Source: Streptomyces caelestis
Lineage (GTDB): Bacteria; Actinomycetota; Actinomycetes; Streptomycetales; Streptomycetaceae
NCBI RefSeq assembly: GCF_014205255.1
Contig: NZ_JACHNE010000001.1
Coordinates: 2,976,001-3,040,000 of the forward strand
Reading direction: 5' to 3'
Length of the DNA stretch: 64,000 nt
The notes beneath the pieces were generated by a model. The model made no database searches, was not told the origin of the DNA, and saw only the letters and a program-made list of their open reading frames with translations. Both the position numbers and the translations under genes were made by a program. Of the stretch, positions 53,077 to 60,694 are shown piece after piece; within the stretch, counting starts at the first letter, position 1, and the number at the start of each line of letters is the position of its first letter.

Positions 53077-53427
53077 ATGCCCTCCGTTCTCATTCTTGGA
53101 GGCGATCCGAACGCAGTGCCTGGCATGGACGGGGACGTGATTCGCGCGGCTCTCGACCAGGAACTGTCACGTTTCGGTGACCATGCCATCGATGCATCCA
53201 TGACGCTGATTGCGCTGGACGAGTCGGCAGAGTCCGTGATGATCGCGGCACTGTCCGAGCGTGATTGGGACGTCGTCGTCATCGGTGGCGGAATCCGCAA
53301 ACCGGAACCTCTTCTGCCGCTCTTCGAGCAGGTCGTGAACCTGGTCCGACGGCATGCGCGGAAGGCTGCGATCGCGTTCAACACCAGCGGTGGCGACAGT
53401 GTCGAAGCAGCCAAGCGGTGGCTGTAA
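53077..53427 (+). CDS. Hypothetical protein with Rossmann-like pattern
   Basis: A 116-residue protein starting MPSVLILGGDPNAVPGMDGD. It has a second strand WDVVVIGGGIRKPEPLLPLF and an NTSGGDSVEAAKRWL tail. The pattern is alternating alpha/beta and resembles small NAD-binding or response-like folds, but no family is recognised. Upstream TTG 53029 is a possible start. It looks complete. Confidence 0.5.
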   Translation: MPSVLILGGDPNAVPGMDGDVIRAALDQELSRFGDHAIDASMTLIALDESAESVMIAALSERDWDVVVIGGGIRKPEPLLPLFEQVVNLVRRHARKAAIAFNTSGGDSVEAAKRWL

Positions 53428-53561
53428 ACCCGGACTGGCCTGGTCAGCCGTGCCCACCCAAGAGGTAGCCCTCGGCCGCCGCCCCTCCTGCTAGCACGTC
53501 AACCCGGTGCGGAGGAGGGAGCTTGTGCCGTAGGAGGGAACGCGGACAACTGGGCGGGGCG

Positions 53562-53755
53562 TCAGGTGGCCGACGGCTTGTCGGTGGGTCCCTTCGGTCG
53601 CTTGTTGGGGCGGTAGCTGGGACCGTTCATGATGACTTGGTGGCTGGCGTTGATCAGGCGGTCCAGGAGCGACTCGGCGACGACGGGGTTGGGGGAGAGC
53701 AGACACCAGTCGCTGGGTGCCCGGTTGCTGGTGATGATCAAGGACCGGCCTTGCG
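53562..53755 (-). pseudogene. IS21-family IstB C-terminal remnant
   Basis: Leftward translation gives RSLIITSNRAPSDWCLLSPN then PVVAESLLDRLINASHQVIM and NGPSYRPNKRPKGPTDK, the C-terminus of the IstB ATP-binding transposition helper. Walker A and B motifs and the whole istA gene are missing. The frame becomes unrelated above about 53755. Confidence 0.8.
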
Positions 53756-53868
53756 GCGACCGACAGTGACAGGCGAGCCTCAGCCGCCAACCACGAAACC
53801 CAGGTCAGAGCCCCTGCGCCAGACGCGTTTCCACCCAGGGGTGGCGGTACGGCAAGTTGGGGTGTTAC

Positions 53869-54345
53869 TTACCGCGAGCAGGCATGAAAAGGCCTCTCAC
53901 CAGCGGTTTTCCTGCCGATTAGGGGCCGTCTCAGGCGGCTTGGGCCGTCGGGCGTCTCCGGGCCGTCATGAGCGTGCCCGGCTGCCCGGTACATCGCGGA
54001 GATGGCTTTCCGGGTGCGGGGCTCGCTGGACGGCATGAGGTGCGTGTAGACGCGGAGGATGAAGCCGGGGTCGCTGTGGCCGAGGTAGAGGCTCAGGGCC
54101 TTGATGCTCTCTCCGGCGTCCAGGAGGACCGAGGCGTACAAGTGCCGCAGGGCGTGCATGCCGTGCTCGCGGGCGGCGGCGTAGCGCTGGCCTTTCTTGG
54201 GGGTCGGGATGATGCCGGCGGATGCGAGCGCGGGTTTCCACGCCTGGTCGTTGAACGCCTGGCTCCAGGTGGCTGCGCCGATGCCGCTCGTGAAGAGGAG
54301 CCTGTATGTGACCTTGGGGCCGGCCGGGGTCAGCCAGGGGCAAGG
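53869..54345 (-). pseudogene. Tyrosine-recombinase (integrase) C-terminal remnant 2
   Basis: Leftward translation gives TYRLLFTSGIGAATWSQAFN, then GMHALRHLYASVLLDAGESI, LGHSDPGFILRVYTHLMPSS and TRKAISAMYRAAGHAHDGPE. It holds the HxxR box, the LGH box and the nucleophilic Tyr (VYTHL) of a phage-type integrase. The N-terminal half is missing: the frame is cut at about 54345 by a transposase fragment. Confidence 0.75.
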
Positions 54346-54630
54346 TGATCACCCCGCACATCCGGCTCCACCAGCGTCAACAGCGCCGGCCGCAGCCCCG
54401 GATCCAGATCCGCGACCCTCTTACGGCCTTCACCCGGACATCGCACCCGCCCCAGCGGCGCCTCACCGGCCTCCAGCTCGCACACACCTTTGCGGACCGT
54501 GCTCTCGCTGACCTCAGCCGCCCGCGCGACGGCCCGAACGCCGCCATGACCCAGAGCACGCGCCTCCGCGGCCATCACCAGCCGCCGCTGCCGCTCGCCC
54601 ACATGCGGCAACAGGCACCCTCGAACGGCT
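54345..54630 (-). pseudogene. ISAzo13-family transposase N-terminal remnant
   Basis: Leftward translation reads LLPHVGERQRRLVMAAEARA, LGHGGVRAVARAAEVSESTV and GEAPLGRVRCPGEGRKRVAD then LDPGLRPALLTLVEPDVRGD, the N-terminal part of ISAzo13-type transposases. It ends where the integrase remnant begins, so the DDE catalytic domain is lost. Confidence 0.7.
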
Positions 54631-54861
54631 CGAGCTCCTGCCGAACCCCGGCTGACGAGCGGATTCGCCTGTCGCTACGAGAAGAACATCCAGACCCGGA
54701 GCAGCGGAACCCGGCGTCCACCGGAGACGACCCCGGGCCCTCGGCCCGCCCGCCCTCGGCCACCGACGACGAAATGGGCCCCCGACTCCGTCGGTGGCCC
54801 ATCACGAAAAATCGAGACTAACAGTAACTCACCTCCGTTGTGTCCTCGCGAAGTTGGGCTG

Positions 54862-54896
54862 CTGACCCGTGAGTAGGCATGCCTTAGGCTGGACGA
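54862..54896 (+). promoter_or_regulatory. Promoter of erm, leaderless type
   Basis: CTGACC at 54862-54867 and TAGGCT at 54885-54890 are separated by 17 bases. The -10 box ends six bases before the ATG, so transcription would start at or next to the start codon. There is no ribosome site. ermE of Saccharopolyspora erythraea is known to have a leaderless transcript. Confidence 0.6.
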
Positions 54897-55922
54897 ATGA
54901 CGGAGTGGGGACCGACACACCGGAAAGGCCCGGAGCAGGGCAAGAAGTCGACTGGCTATGGCAGGTCGGAGGCCCAGCGCGGGCCCGGATTTCGTACCAG
55001 GGGCGCGAGTGCGGAGCGCGGCCGTACTGGAGGTGGCCCGGCAGCGCCGGTCACTGCGGATGAGCGGCGGCGTGTCTGGGGGCAGAATTTTTTCAAGTCC
55101 AAGGCGGCGGTTCGCCGTTTCACGGCTCAGATCGGCGCTGTCGAGGGGCTGCCGACAGTGGAGATCGGCCCGGGCTCGGGGATGATCACCAAGGAGTTAG
55201 CGAAGAGCGGCGAGCCGCTGACCGTGGTGGAGATCGACGACCAGTGGGCGCGCCTTCTCGCTGAGGAGCTGCCGTCCCACGTGACCATGGTGAACGAGGA
55301 CTTTCTGTCCTGGGGGCCGGAGACCGAGTGCTTCCGGATGGTGGGAAACCTGCCCTTCGGGGCCAGCACCGAAATCCTGCGCACGTGCCTTGGCTACGGC
55401 CCTGACCGCTTCCTGGAAGGCGTCTTCCTGGTGCAGTTGGAGTTCGCCCGCAAGCGCGCCGGAGCATGGGGCGGAAACCTCTTCAACGCGCAGTGGAGCC
55501 CCTGGTTCACCTTCCACATGGGGCATGAGTTTCCACGCCACTGCTTCCGTCCAGTTCCCAAGACCGACACCGCGACGCTCTTCGTGGACCCGCGAAGGGA
55601 TCCGCTCCTGCCCTGGCGGGAGCGAGTCGCCTATCAGGAACTGGTCTCTGCGGTGTTCAACACTGGTCAACTGACGGTCGGCGAGGCTGCCCAACGGGTG
55701 AACGTGCGGAAGCCTGCGGACTGGCTCCGGCGTGCTGAGGTATTCCCCGAAACCCGGGTGAAGGACCTTGATGCCGAGGACTGGTCGGCGCTGTTCGCCA
55801 CACATCAACCCGGTCGGCCGCGCACTGGGGCAGGCGGTCGGCCTTCAGCCGGTCGTCGCCAGGGAGGCCGTAGAGGCATGCCACCCCCTGGGGGTGGGCC
55901 AAGGCACCAGCGCAGAAGGTGA
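54897..55922 (+). CDS. erm: 23S rRNA (adenine-N6) methyltransferase, Erm family
   Basis: Methylates A2058 of 23S rRNA and so blocks macrolide-lincosamide-streptogramin binding. The 341-residue protein has a basic Gly/Arg-rich N-terminal tail. QNFFKSKAAVRRF follows near residue 65, motif I is VEIGPGSGMITKELA, the acidic loop is VVEIDDQWARLL, and the target-base motif is MVGNLPFGASTEIL. The C-terminal domain ends in another Arg/Gly-rich tail, as in actinomycete Erm proteins. It is the likely self-resistance gene for the lincosamide-type cluster to its right (compare lmrB or clr). Confidence 0.9.
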   Translation: MTEWGPTHRKGPEQGKKSTGYGRSEAQRGPGFRTRGASAERGRTGGGPAAPVTADERRRVWGQNFFKSKAAVRRFTAQIGAVEGLPTVEIGPGSGMITKELAKSGEPLTVVEIDDQWARLLAEELPSHVTMVNEDFLSWGPETECFRMVGNLPFGASTEILRTCLGYGPDRFLEGVFLVQLEFARKRAGAWGGNLFNAQWSPWFTFHMGHEFPRHCFRPVPKTDTATLFVDPRRDPLLPWRERVAYQELVSAVFNTGQLTVGEAAQRVNVRKPADWLRRAEVFPETRVKDLDAEDWSALFATHQPGRPRTGAGGRPSAGRRQGGRRGMPPPGGGPRHQRRR

Positions 55923-55984
55923 TACCAGCTGGTTGGGGGAGCCGCCGCCGGGAACGGTGCCGGCGGAGGGATTGATGATCGGCC

Positions 55985-56110
55985 TCGACATCCGCTTCAA
56001 CTCTCCGACGGCACCTTGCGCCCGTGCTGGCAAACCTGTTCATGCCCTGCGTGTTCGACATGTGGCCGGCCGCACGGATGACGAAGACCGGCGGCGTACC
56101 GAGATGACGG
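55985..56110 (+). pseudogene. Possible group II intron reverse transcriptase remnant
   Basis: One frame reads LRRHLAPVLANLFMPCVFDM, close to the SPVLANLFMHYVFDMWM block of group II intron reverse transcriptases, and then fails. Only about 25 codons are recognisable. Confidence 0.35.
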
Positions 56111-56210
56111 AGACCGGAGACTCTCGTACGGGCACACGAACTTACGTTTCTCGGGTACACATGTTCCTCTCGCGCGGAGCCTGCAGACGAGACGGGGCAG
56201 CGGTGACGGG

Positions 56211-56360
56211 CCGGTAAGTCCGCGCCGACTGCTGCTTACGCCTTCTGGCCTGCCGATCGTGCAGCGCAGCCTCCCAACGTGGTGCCCACGTAGCGGCCAA
56301 CTCCGCCATTGAACCGCCGAGATTCACAAGCGTGATGCCCGTGAGGACAGGGTGGGGCAT
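56211..56360 (-). pseudogene. Possible IS5-type transposase N-terminal remnant
   Basis: Leftward translation from an ATG at 56360 reads MPHPVLTGITLVNLGGSMAE then LAATWAPRWEAALHDRQARR, resembling the N-terminus of IS5-like transposases of streptomycetes. The sequence then loses similarity. Confidence 0.35.
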
Positions 56361-56447
56361 GGCGCACGGGCGGGACTCCTTCGTCGTGCACGCGAGGAAC
56401 CGTGCGGCCGCCCATGACGTCACGTCCTGGCCTCGCTCACAGCCTCG

Positions 56448-57902
56448 TTACTCCCAAGAGCCGTACGACACCTCGGAGAAAAGGGCCGGGGCGGCTCCGT
56501 GCCCGACGCGCGCGGTCTGGATGGGGTTGCCCTTCATACAGAAGGTCACGCTGTGCATCGCCCACTCCTCGGCACCCGCGACGCGCTGGCACGAGCGCCA
56601 GAAGTCCAGTGTCCGGCCGTGGTAGCGGGGCGCCCGCAAGGGCTCGACCAGCCGCCCGCCGCGTACCCGCCAGGCGAGTTCGCACGAGAAGTGGAAGCGG
56701 TCCCGGTCGTCGTCGATGGAGAAGGACTGGTTGCCGCTGATGAGGAGTCCGTCACCCATGTCGGAGAGGAGGTCACCCAGGGACCCCGACCCCGGTTGGA
56801 GATTGATGTTGGTCATGCGCACCAGAGGCAGGCCTGCTCCCTCGGTACGCGCGCTGCCCGGTGCGGACGGCAACCCGGCCGCGGCCGTGCTGGTGGTACT
56901 GCTCAGCAGCCCGACCAGCAGACCCCGGTCGATCAGGGGCGTCACGGCCGTCGGGGTGCCCTCGTCGTCCCACGGCATGCTGCCGACACCGCGTCCGGAG
57001 ACGGGATCCGCGACAACGGTCACCTGGTCCGACGCATAGGCGAGGTGCCCCACGTCCGTGAGGCCGACGAACGATCCACCGGCGTAGTCCAGTTCCCAGC
57101 CCAGGATCCGATCCAGCTCCAGCGGATGGCCGATGGATTCGTGGATCTGAAGGGTGAGCTGGCTGGAGTCGATCACCGCGGGACCGGTGCCGGAAGGGCA
57201 CGGTTTCGCCCGGGACAGCAGTACCGCCTCGCGCGCCGCGCGCTCGGCGCCTCCGGGCAGGTCCAACCCATGGACATGCTCCCAGCCGCCCATGTCGTGG
57301 CGGCCGGTACGGTCTGGGTAGCTACGGGTGGCCGGGCCGGAGGGGCCGTCGGCCGCCGCGGTCAACCAGCCTCCCGTCTGGGTGGACTCCAGGTGGTGCC
57401 GGTCTCCGTCGCTCGACAGCAGCATGCTCTCGCGGCGGTAGGCGCTGGCCCTGACAACGGCGTGGGTGCAGCCCGCGACCGCGAGGGCCCGGGCGCGGGC
57501 CTCGCGCAGCGGCTCGGCCCGTTCCCCCGGGGACAGCGAAAAGGGGTCTATGGCCACCGGGCTACGGTAGACGCGCTCCTGGGGATTTCCGGGCGCGGGT
57601 CGCTGCGCCGGGCGAACCGAGCGGCCCGCGCCCGAGGCGCGGGCCAGTTCCGCTGCGCGTTCGGTCAGGTCGAGGACGCTGTGCCGGTCCAGCAAAGGTC
57701 CGTCGGCGACGCCCACGGCCCCGTCCCGGTGGACTCGTACGGCGATCTCGAACCGGTCAGACCGCGCGTGCCCCGGCGCGGAGTCCGCTCCCACCACCGT
57801 GTCCTCGACCGTCGTACGAACCAGCTGGACTACCGTACGGTCCGCACCGAGCCGCGCCGCCGTGCTGAAGGCGGCACCGGCGAGGGGCTCCGCCCCCTTC
57901 AT
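56448..57902 (-). CDS. lmbIH: TldD/PmbA-family protein of the lincosamide cluster (LmbIH-like)
   Basis: Member of the TldD/TldE metalloprotease family, 484 residues. The zinc motif HESIGH is in LQIHESIGHPLELDRILGWE (about residues 253-272). The barrel C-terminus has PLVRMTNINLQPGSGSLGDL and GLLISGNQSFSIDDDRDRFH. The start overlaps the methyltransferase stop (ATGA). Lincomycin clusters encode two such proteins, LmbIH and LmbQ, whose role is uncertain; processing of the mycothiol-derived intermediate has been suggested. The TldE-like partner is not in the window. Confidence 0.8.
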   Translation of the reverse strand: MKGAEPLAGAAFSTAARLGADRTVVQLVRTTVEDTVVGADSAPGHARSDRFEIAVRVHRDGAVGVADGPLLDRHSVLDLTERAAELARASGAGRSVRPAQRPAPGNPQERVYRSPVAIDPFSLSPGERAEPLREARARALAVAGCTHAVVRASAYRRESMLLSSDGDRHHLESTQTGGWLTAAADGPSGPATRSYPDRTGRHDMGGWEHVHGLDLPGGAERAAREAVLLSRAKPCPSGTGPAVIDSSQLTLQIHESIGHPLELDRILGWELDYAGGSFVGLTDVGHLAYASDQVTVVADPVSGRGVGSMPWDDEGTPTAVTPLIDRGLLVGLLSSTTSTAAAGLPSAPGSARTEGAGLPLVRMTNINLQPGSGSLGDLLSDMGDGLLISGNQSFSIDDDRDRFHFSCELAWRVRGGRLVEPLRAPRYHGRTLDFWRSCQRVAGAEEWAMHSVTFCMKGNPIQTARVGHGAAPALFSEVSYGSWE

Positions 57903-58669
57903 GCCGACGCTGCCGCTCGGTACACCGAGACGTGGTACCGGCTGGACGCGTCGAAGCGCCTGCGCTCGAAGTCCGCGTGGCGCTCGACCAGTTCGAGCCC
58001 GGCCACGTTCGCCATGAGGTCCAGCTCCGCCGGGTAGGCGTAGCGCAGGCGGTACGGGAAGAGACGAATGCCGCCGCCTTCGCTGAGCACGATGTGATGG
58101 GCGCTGAGCGTCTGGGCCAGCGGGTCATGCTTGCTCGCCTCCAGGTGGACGGCCGTGTCTTCCAGCTCGACCGTACCGAAGGTGTTACCGGTCGCCAGCC
58201 GCTGGCCCGCCGGGTTCAGACACTGCACGACGAACGTGCCGCCCGGCTCCAGCAGTTCCCGGGCCTGGCGCATGCAGTCGATCTGCTCGTCCTGGCCCAG
58301 CAGGCAGAAAAGGGTGTTGAACGCCGCGAAGACGACGGAGTAACGCTGCTCGCCCAGGTCGAGCTTGGCAAAGTTGCCCAGCACGGGCACGACAAGGTTG
58401 CCGTTCGGGTGCGCCGCGGCCTTCTCCCGCAGCTTGTCCAGCATGGGCTCGGAGGACTCCACACCGTGCACCTCCACGCCGAGGTCGGCCAGCGGAAAGG
58501 CCACCCGGCCCGTGCCCACGCCGAGTTCGAGCACCGGGCGGGCGGCCGCCAGGGCGGCGACGAACAGGGCGGCCTCCCTGCCGTCCGGCGGCGGGCCGGC
58601 GTCCCCCGGCCACTCGTCGTAGACGTCCGCGATCTGGTCGCCGTACGTTGTCTCGTCGTAGTTCCTCAT
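57899..58669 (-). CDS. ccbJ: SAM-dependent N-methyltransferase, CcbJ/LmbJ type
   Basis: Predicted to methylate the proline-type nitrogen of the condensed demethyl-lincosamide. The 256-residue protein has motif I LELGVGTGRVAFPL (about residues 47-60), acidic GVESSEPMLDKL and FAAFNTLFCLLGQDEQ. With this ATG, Tyr9, Tyr17 and Phe117 fall at the exact numbers I recall for the functionally tested residues of CcbJ from Streptomyces caelestis, which supports both identity and start. GAAGG lies upstream. Coupled to the TldD-like gene. Confidence 0.85.
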   Translation of the reverse strand: MRNYDETTYGDQIADVYDEWPGDAGPPPDGREAALFVAALAAARPVLELGVGTGRVAFPLADLGVEVHGVESSEPMLDKLREKAAAHPNGNLVVPVLGNFAKLDLGEQRYSVVFAAFNTLFCLLGQDEQIDCMRQARELLEPGGTFVVQCLNPAGQRLATGNTFGTVELEDTAVHLEASKHDPLAQTLSAHHIVLSEGGGIRLFPYRLRYAYPAELDLMANVAGLELVERHADFERRRFDASSRYHVSVYRAAASA

Positions 58670-58779
58670 CTGTGCCTTCTCGTCTCGTGCGTCTCGTCGT
58701 CGACCGCCGCGGGGTGCGGCGGGCGGGATGCGGGAGGGATGCGGGGGAACAGGCGCCCTTGCCATGGCTCTCGTGTCGG

Positions 58780-60093
58780 TCATCGGTGGTCGTCGCGGGG
58801 CAGGACCGGTGTCGTGTCCGCCGCCCGGAGCAGGGCCTCGATGAGCGCCTGTGCCGGTTCCTCGGCCGAACTGGACAGGGCGCACACCGAGGCGCTGTCC
58901 TCGCCGACCGCCCAGGTCAGCGACCACGGTGCGCCGAGCCAGGCGCCGGGCAGGACGAAATGGCCCGTGCAGTCGTCCGGTTCGTGCCAGGCGGGCAGCC
59001 GCGGAAGGACCGTCACCATCGCGTGCCAGTCCGCCCGCTGTCCGTCCGGGGAAACGATGAAGCTGTTCTCACCCCAGCTCGCGGCCGCCTCTCTGCGGGC
59101 GGCGTACGGCACGTCCCGGCACTCGTGCTCGTAGGCCAGGGCCTGGTCGACGAGCGCGGAGCGGTCCGTGCCGCTCAGCCGGGCACCGATGACCGCCAGG
59201 TTCTCGCCCGGTTCCATCCCAGGGGCCCAGGGGCACAGGATCGTGCTGGTCCAGTTGCCCCCCACGGGGGGCGGGGCAGCACGGCGCAGATCGACGGTGA
59301 TGTTCAGGCCGAGAGTGGTGCAGCGGCCGCGGGCGGTGGTCACCGCACCGGCGATCGCCGCGCCGGACAGCCAGGCCGCCAAGGCGCCCTTGGTACTGCC
59401 GGTCTCCTCGCGCAACCGCCGCCACTGAGCGCCGAGGGTGGCCGTGGCCAGGGACCGGTGCTTCCAGTGCGCGGGCAGGATCGCGGGGAATCCATCGTCC
59501 GCCGCGGCGGAGTCGTCCGTGCGGGCGGGCGGCGGGGCGGTGCCGATCGCGTCGCGTCGTACGCGCAGGGCCGTGTCCGCAGTCAGGGCGGTCGGCTCCG
59601 CCGGGGCCGGATCGCGGCCCGGGTCGGTCATCAGCAACCGCCCCATCGTGGCGCCGTCGATGGTGACGTGGTGGAAGCTGAACACCAGCCACCAGCGCTG
59701 GGGGCCCTGGATGACGTGCACCCGCATCAGCGGCCGGTCGGTCGGCAACTGCCGCCGGGTGATCTCCGCGAGGACGGCATCGGGCCACTCCTCGTCCGTG
59801 GTCCACTCATCCACATGGGCGCCGGCGTCGAACGGCACCGGCTCGAAATACGGCTCCGCCGCGTCCTGGGGCGCCCTGCGGAGCACCGCCCCCAGTCGGC
59901 CCAGATACGGGGCGAGCCGGGAGAGCGTCTTGCGGACCGCGGACGCGTCGGCCTGTCCCCGGTAGGTGTGGACCACGCCGATCACACCGGGGAAGTCCGG
60001 GCGCTCGATCAGCAGGAAGTCGTAGTCCTGGGCGGACAAGGCCAGATCCGCTGCCGTCAGACCGCCGGAATGGGTGGTTGGATCAAGATGCAC
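58780..60093 (-). CDS. ccbD: Condensation-type enzyme, LmbD/CcbD-like
   Basis: Acyltransferase-like protein of 437 residues with the catalytic HHxxxDG motif (SFHHVTIDGATMGRLL, near residue 162), as in nonribosomal condensation domains and wax ester synthases. A second conserved block, GLNITVDLRRAAPPPVGGNW, is near residue 290. In lincosamide assembly LmbD/CcbD joins the amino acid held on a carrier protein to the ergothioneine-bound octose sugar. GTG start with AGGTAG upstream. Divergent from the phosphatase gene. Confidence 0.75.
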   Translation of the reverse strand: MHLDPTTHSGGLTAADLALSAQDYDFLLIERPDFPGVIGVVHTYRGQADASAVRKTLSRLAPYLGRLGAVLRRAPQDAAEPYFEPVPFDAGAHVDEWTTDEEWPDAVLAEITRRQLPTDRPLMRVHVIQGPQRWWLVFSFHHVTIDGATMGRLLMTDPGRDPAPAEPTALTADTALRVRRDAIGTAPPPARTDDSAAADDGFPAILPAHWKHRSLATATLGAQWRRLREETGSTKGALAAWLSGAAIAGAVTTARGRCTTLGLNITVDLRRAAPPPVGGNWTSTILCPWAPGMEPGENLAVIGARLSGTDRSALVDQALAYEHECRDVPYAARREAAASWGENSFIVSPDGQRADWHAMVTVLPRLPAWHEPDDCTGHFVLPGAWLGAPWSLTWAVGEDSASVCALSSSAEEPAQALIEALLRAADTTPVLPRDDHR

Positions 60094-60121
60094 GTCTGAA
60101 CTACCTGACACTGGAGGAATC

Positions 60122-60679
60122 ATGAGCGGACGGGCTGCGGTTCTCTTCGACCGGGACGGTGTCCTTGTGCAGGCCCTGGTACGGGACGGACGGCCGTACC
60201 CGCCCCGCTCCCTGCGGGAGTTACGGCTCGACGAGGACGCGCAGGACGTGGTGCGCCGCCTGACCGAGGCGGGGTGGGGGGTCGCCGTGGTGACCAATCA
60301 GCCGGATGTGCCGCGAGGGCTGATGACCGAGGAGACGGTGCACCGCATCAACAGGGCGGTCGCTGCTGGTCTGGGCTTGTCCGAGAGTTGTTTCTTCACC
60401 TGCTTTCACGACGATGACTCGGGGTGCGAGTGCCGCAAGCCCGGCCCCGCATTGCTGGTCGAGGCTGCGCGGAGCCTCGGCGCCGACCTCGCGCGCTGCA
60501 CGGTCGTGGGGGACCGCTGGCGGGACATCGGCGCCGCGCACAGGGCGGGCTGTGGTGCGGTGTGGATAGACCGCGGTTACCGCGAGCAGGCCCCGCAGCC
60601 TCCCTACGACAGGGTGACCTCGACGGCCGCGGCCGTGGACCTCGTCCTGGGCGGGCGGCTCCGCGCGGAATCCGGCTGA
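60122..60679 (+). CDS. lmbK: HAD-family (GmhB-like) sugar bisphosphate phosphatase, LmbK type
   Basis: Removes the terminal phosphate of a heptose or octose 1,x-bisphosphate. The 185-residue protein has AVLFDRDGVLVQ (motif I), GVAVVTNQPDVPRGL (motif II), the GmhB zinc loop C-H...C-C in CFHDDDSGCECRKPGP and CTVVGDRWRDIGAAHRAGC (motifs III-IV). In the lincosamide pathway LmbK acts on octose 1,8-bisphosphate. GGAGGAAT precedes the ATG. It is the only rightward gene in this block. Confidence 0.85.
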   Translation: MSGRAAVLFDRDGVLVQALVRDGRPYPPRSLRELRLDEDAQDVVRRLTEAGWGVAVVTNQPDVPRGLMTEETVHRINRAVAAGLGLSESCFFTCFHDDDSGCECRKPGPALLVEAARSLGADLARCTVVGDRWRDIGAAHRAGCGAVWIDRGYREQAPQPPYDRVTSTAAAVDLVLGGRLRAESG

Positions 60680-60694
60680 CGTCCACGGCGGTGG

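Noticed and set aside
49900..54900. Search for tRNA attachment sites of the integrase remnants
   Set aside because: No tRNA gene or T-loop signature was found in the window, and no convincing att direct repeat was seen by eye.
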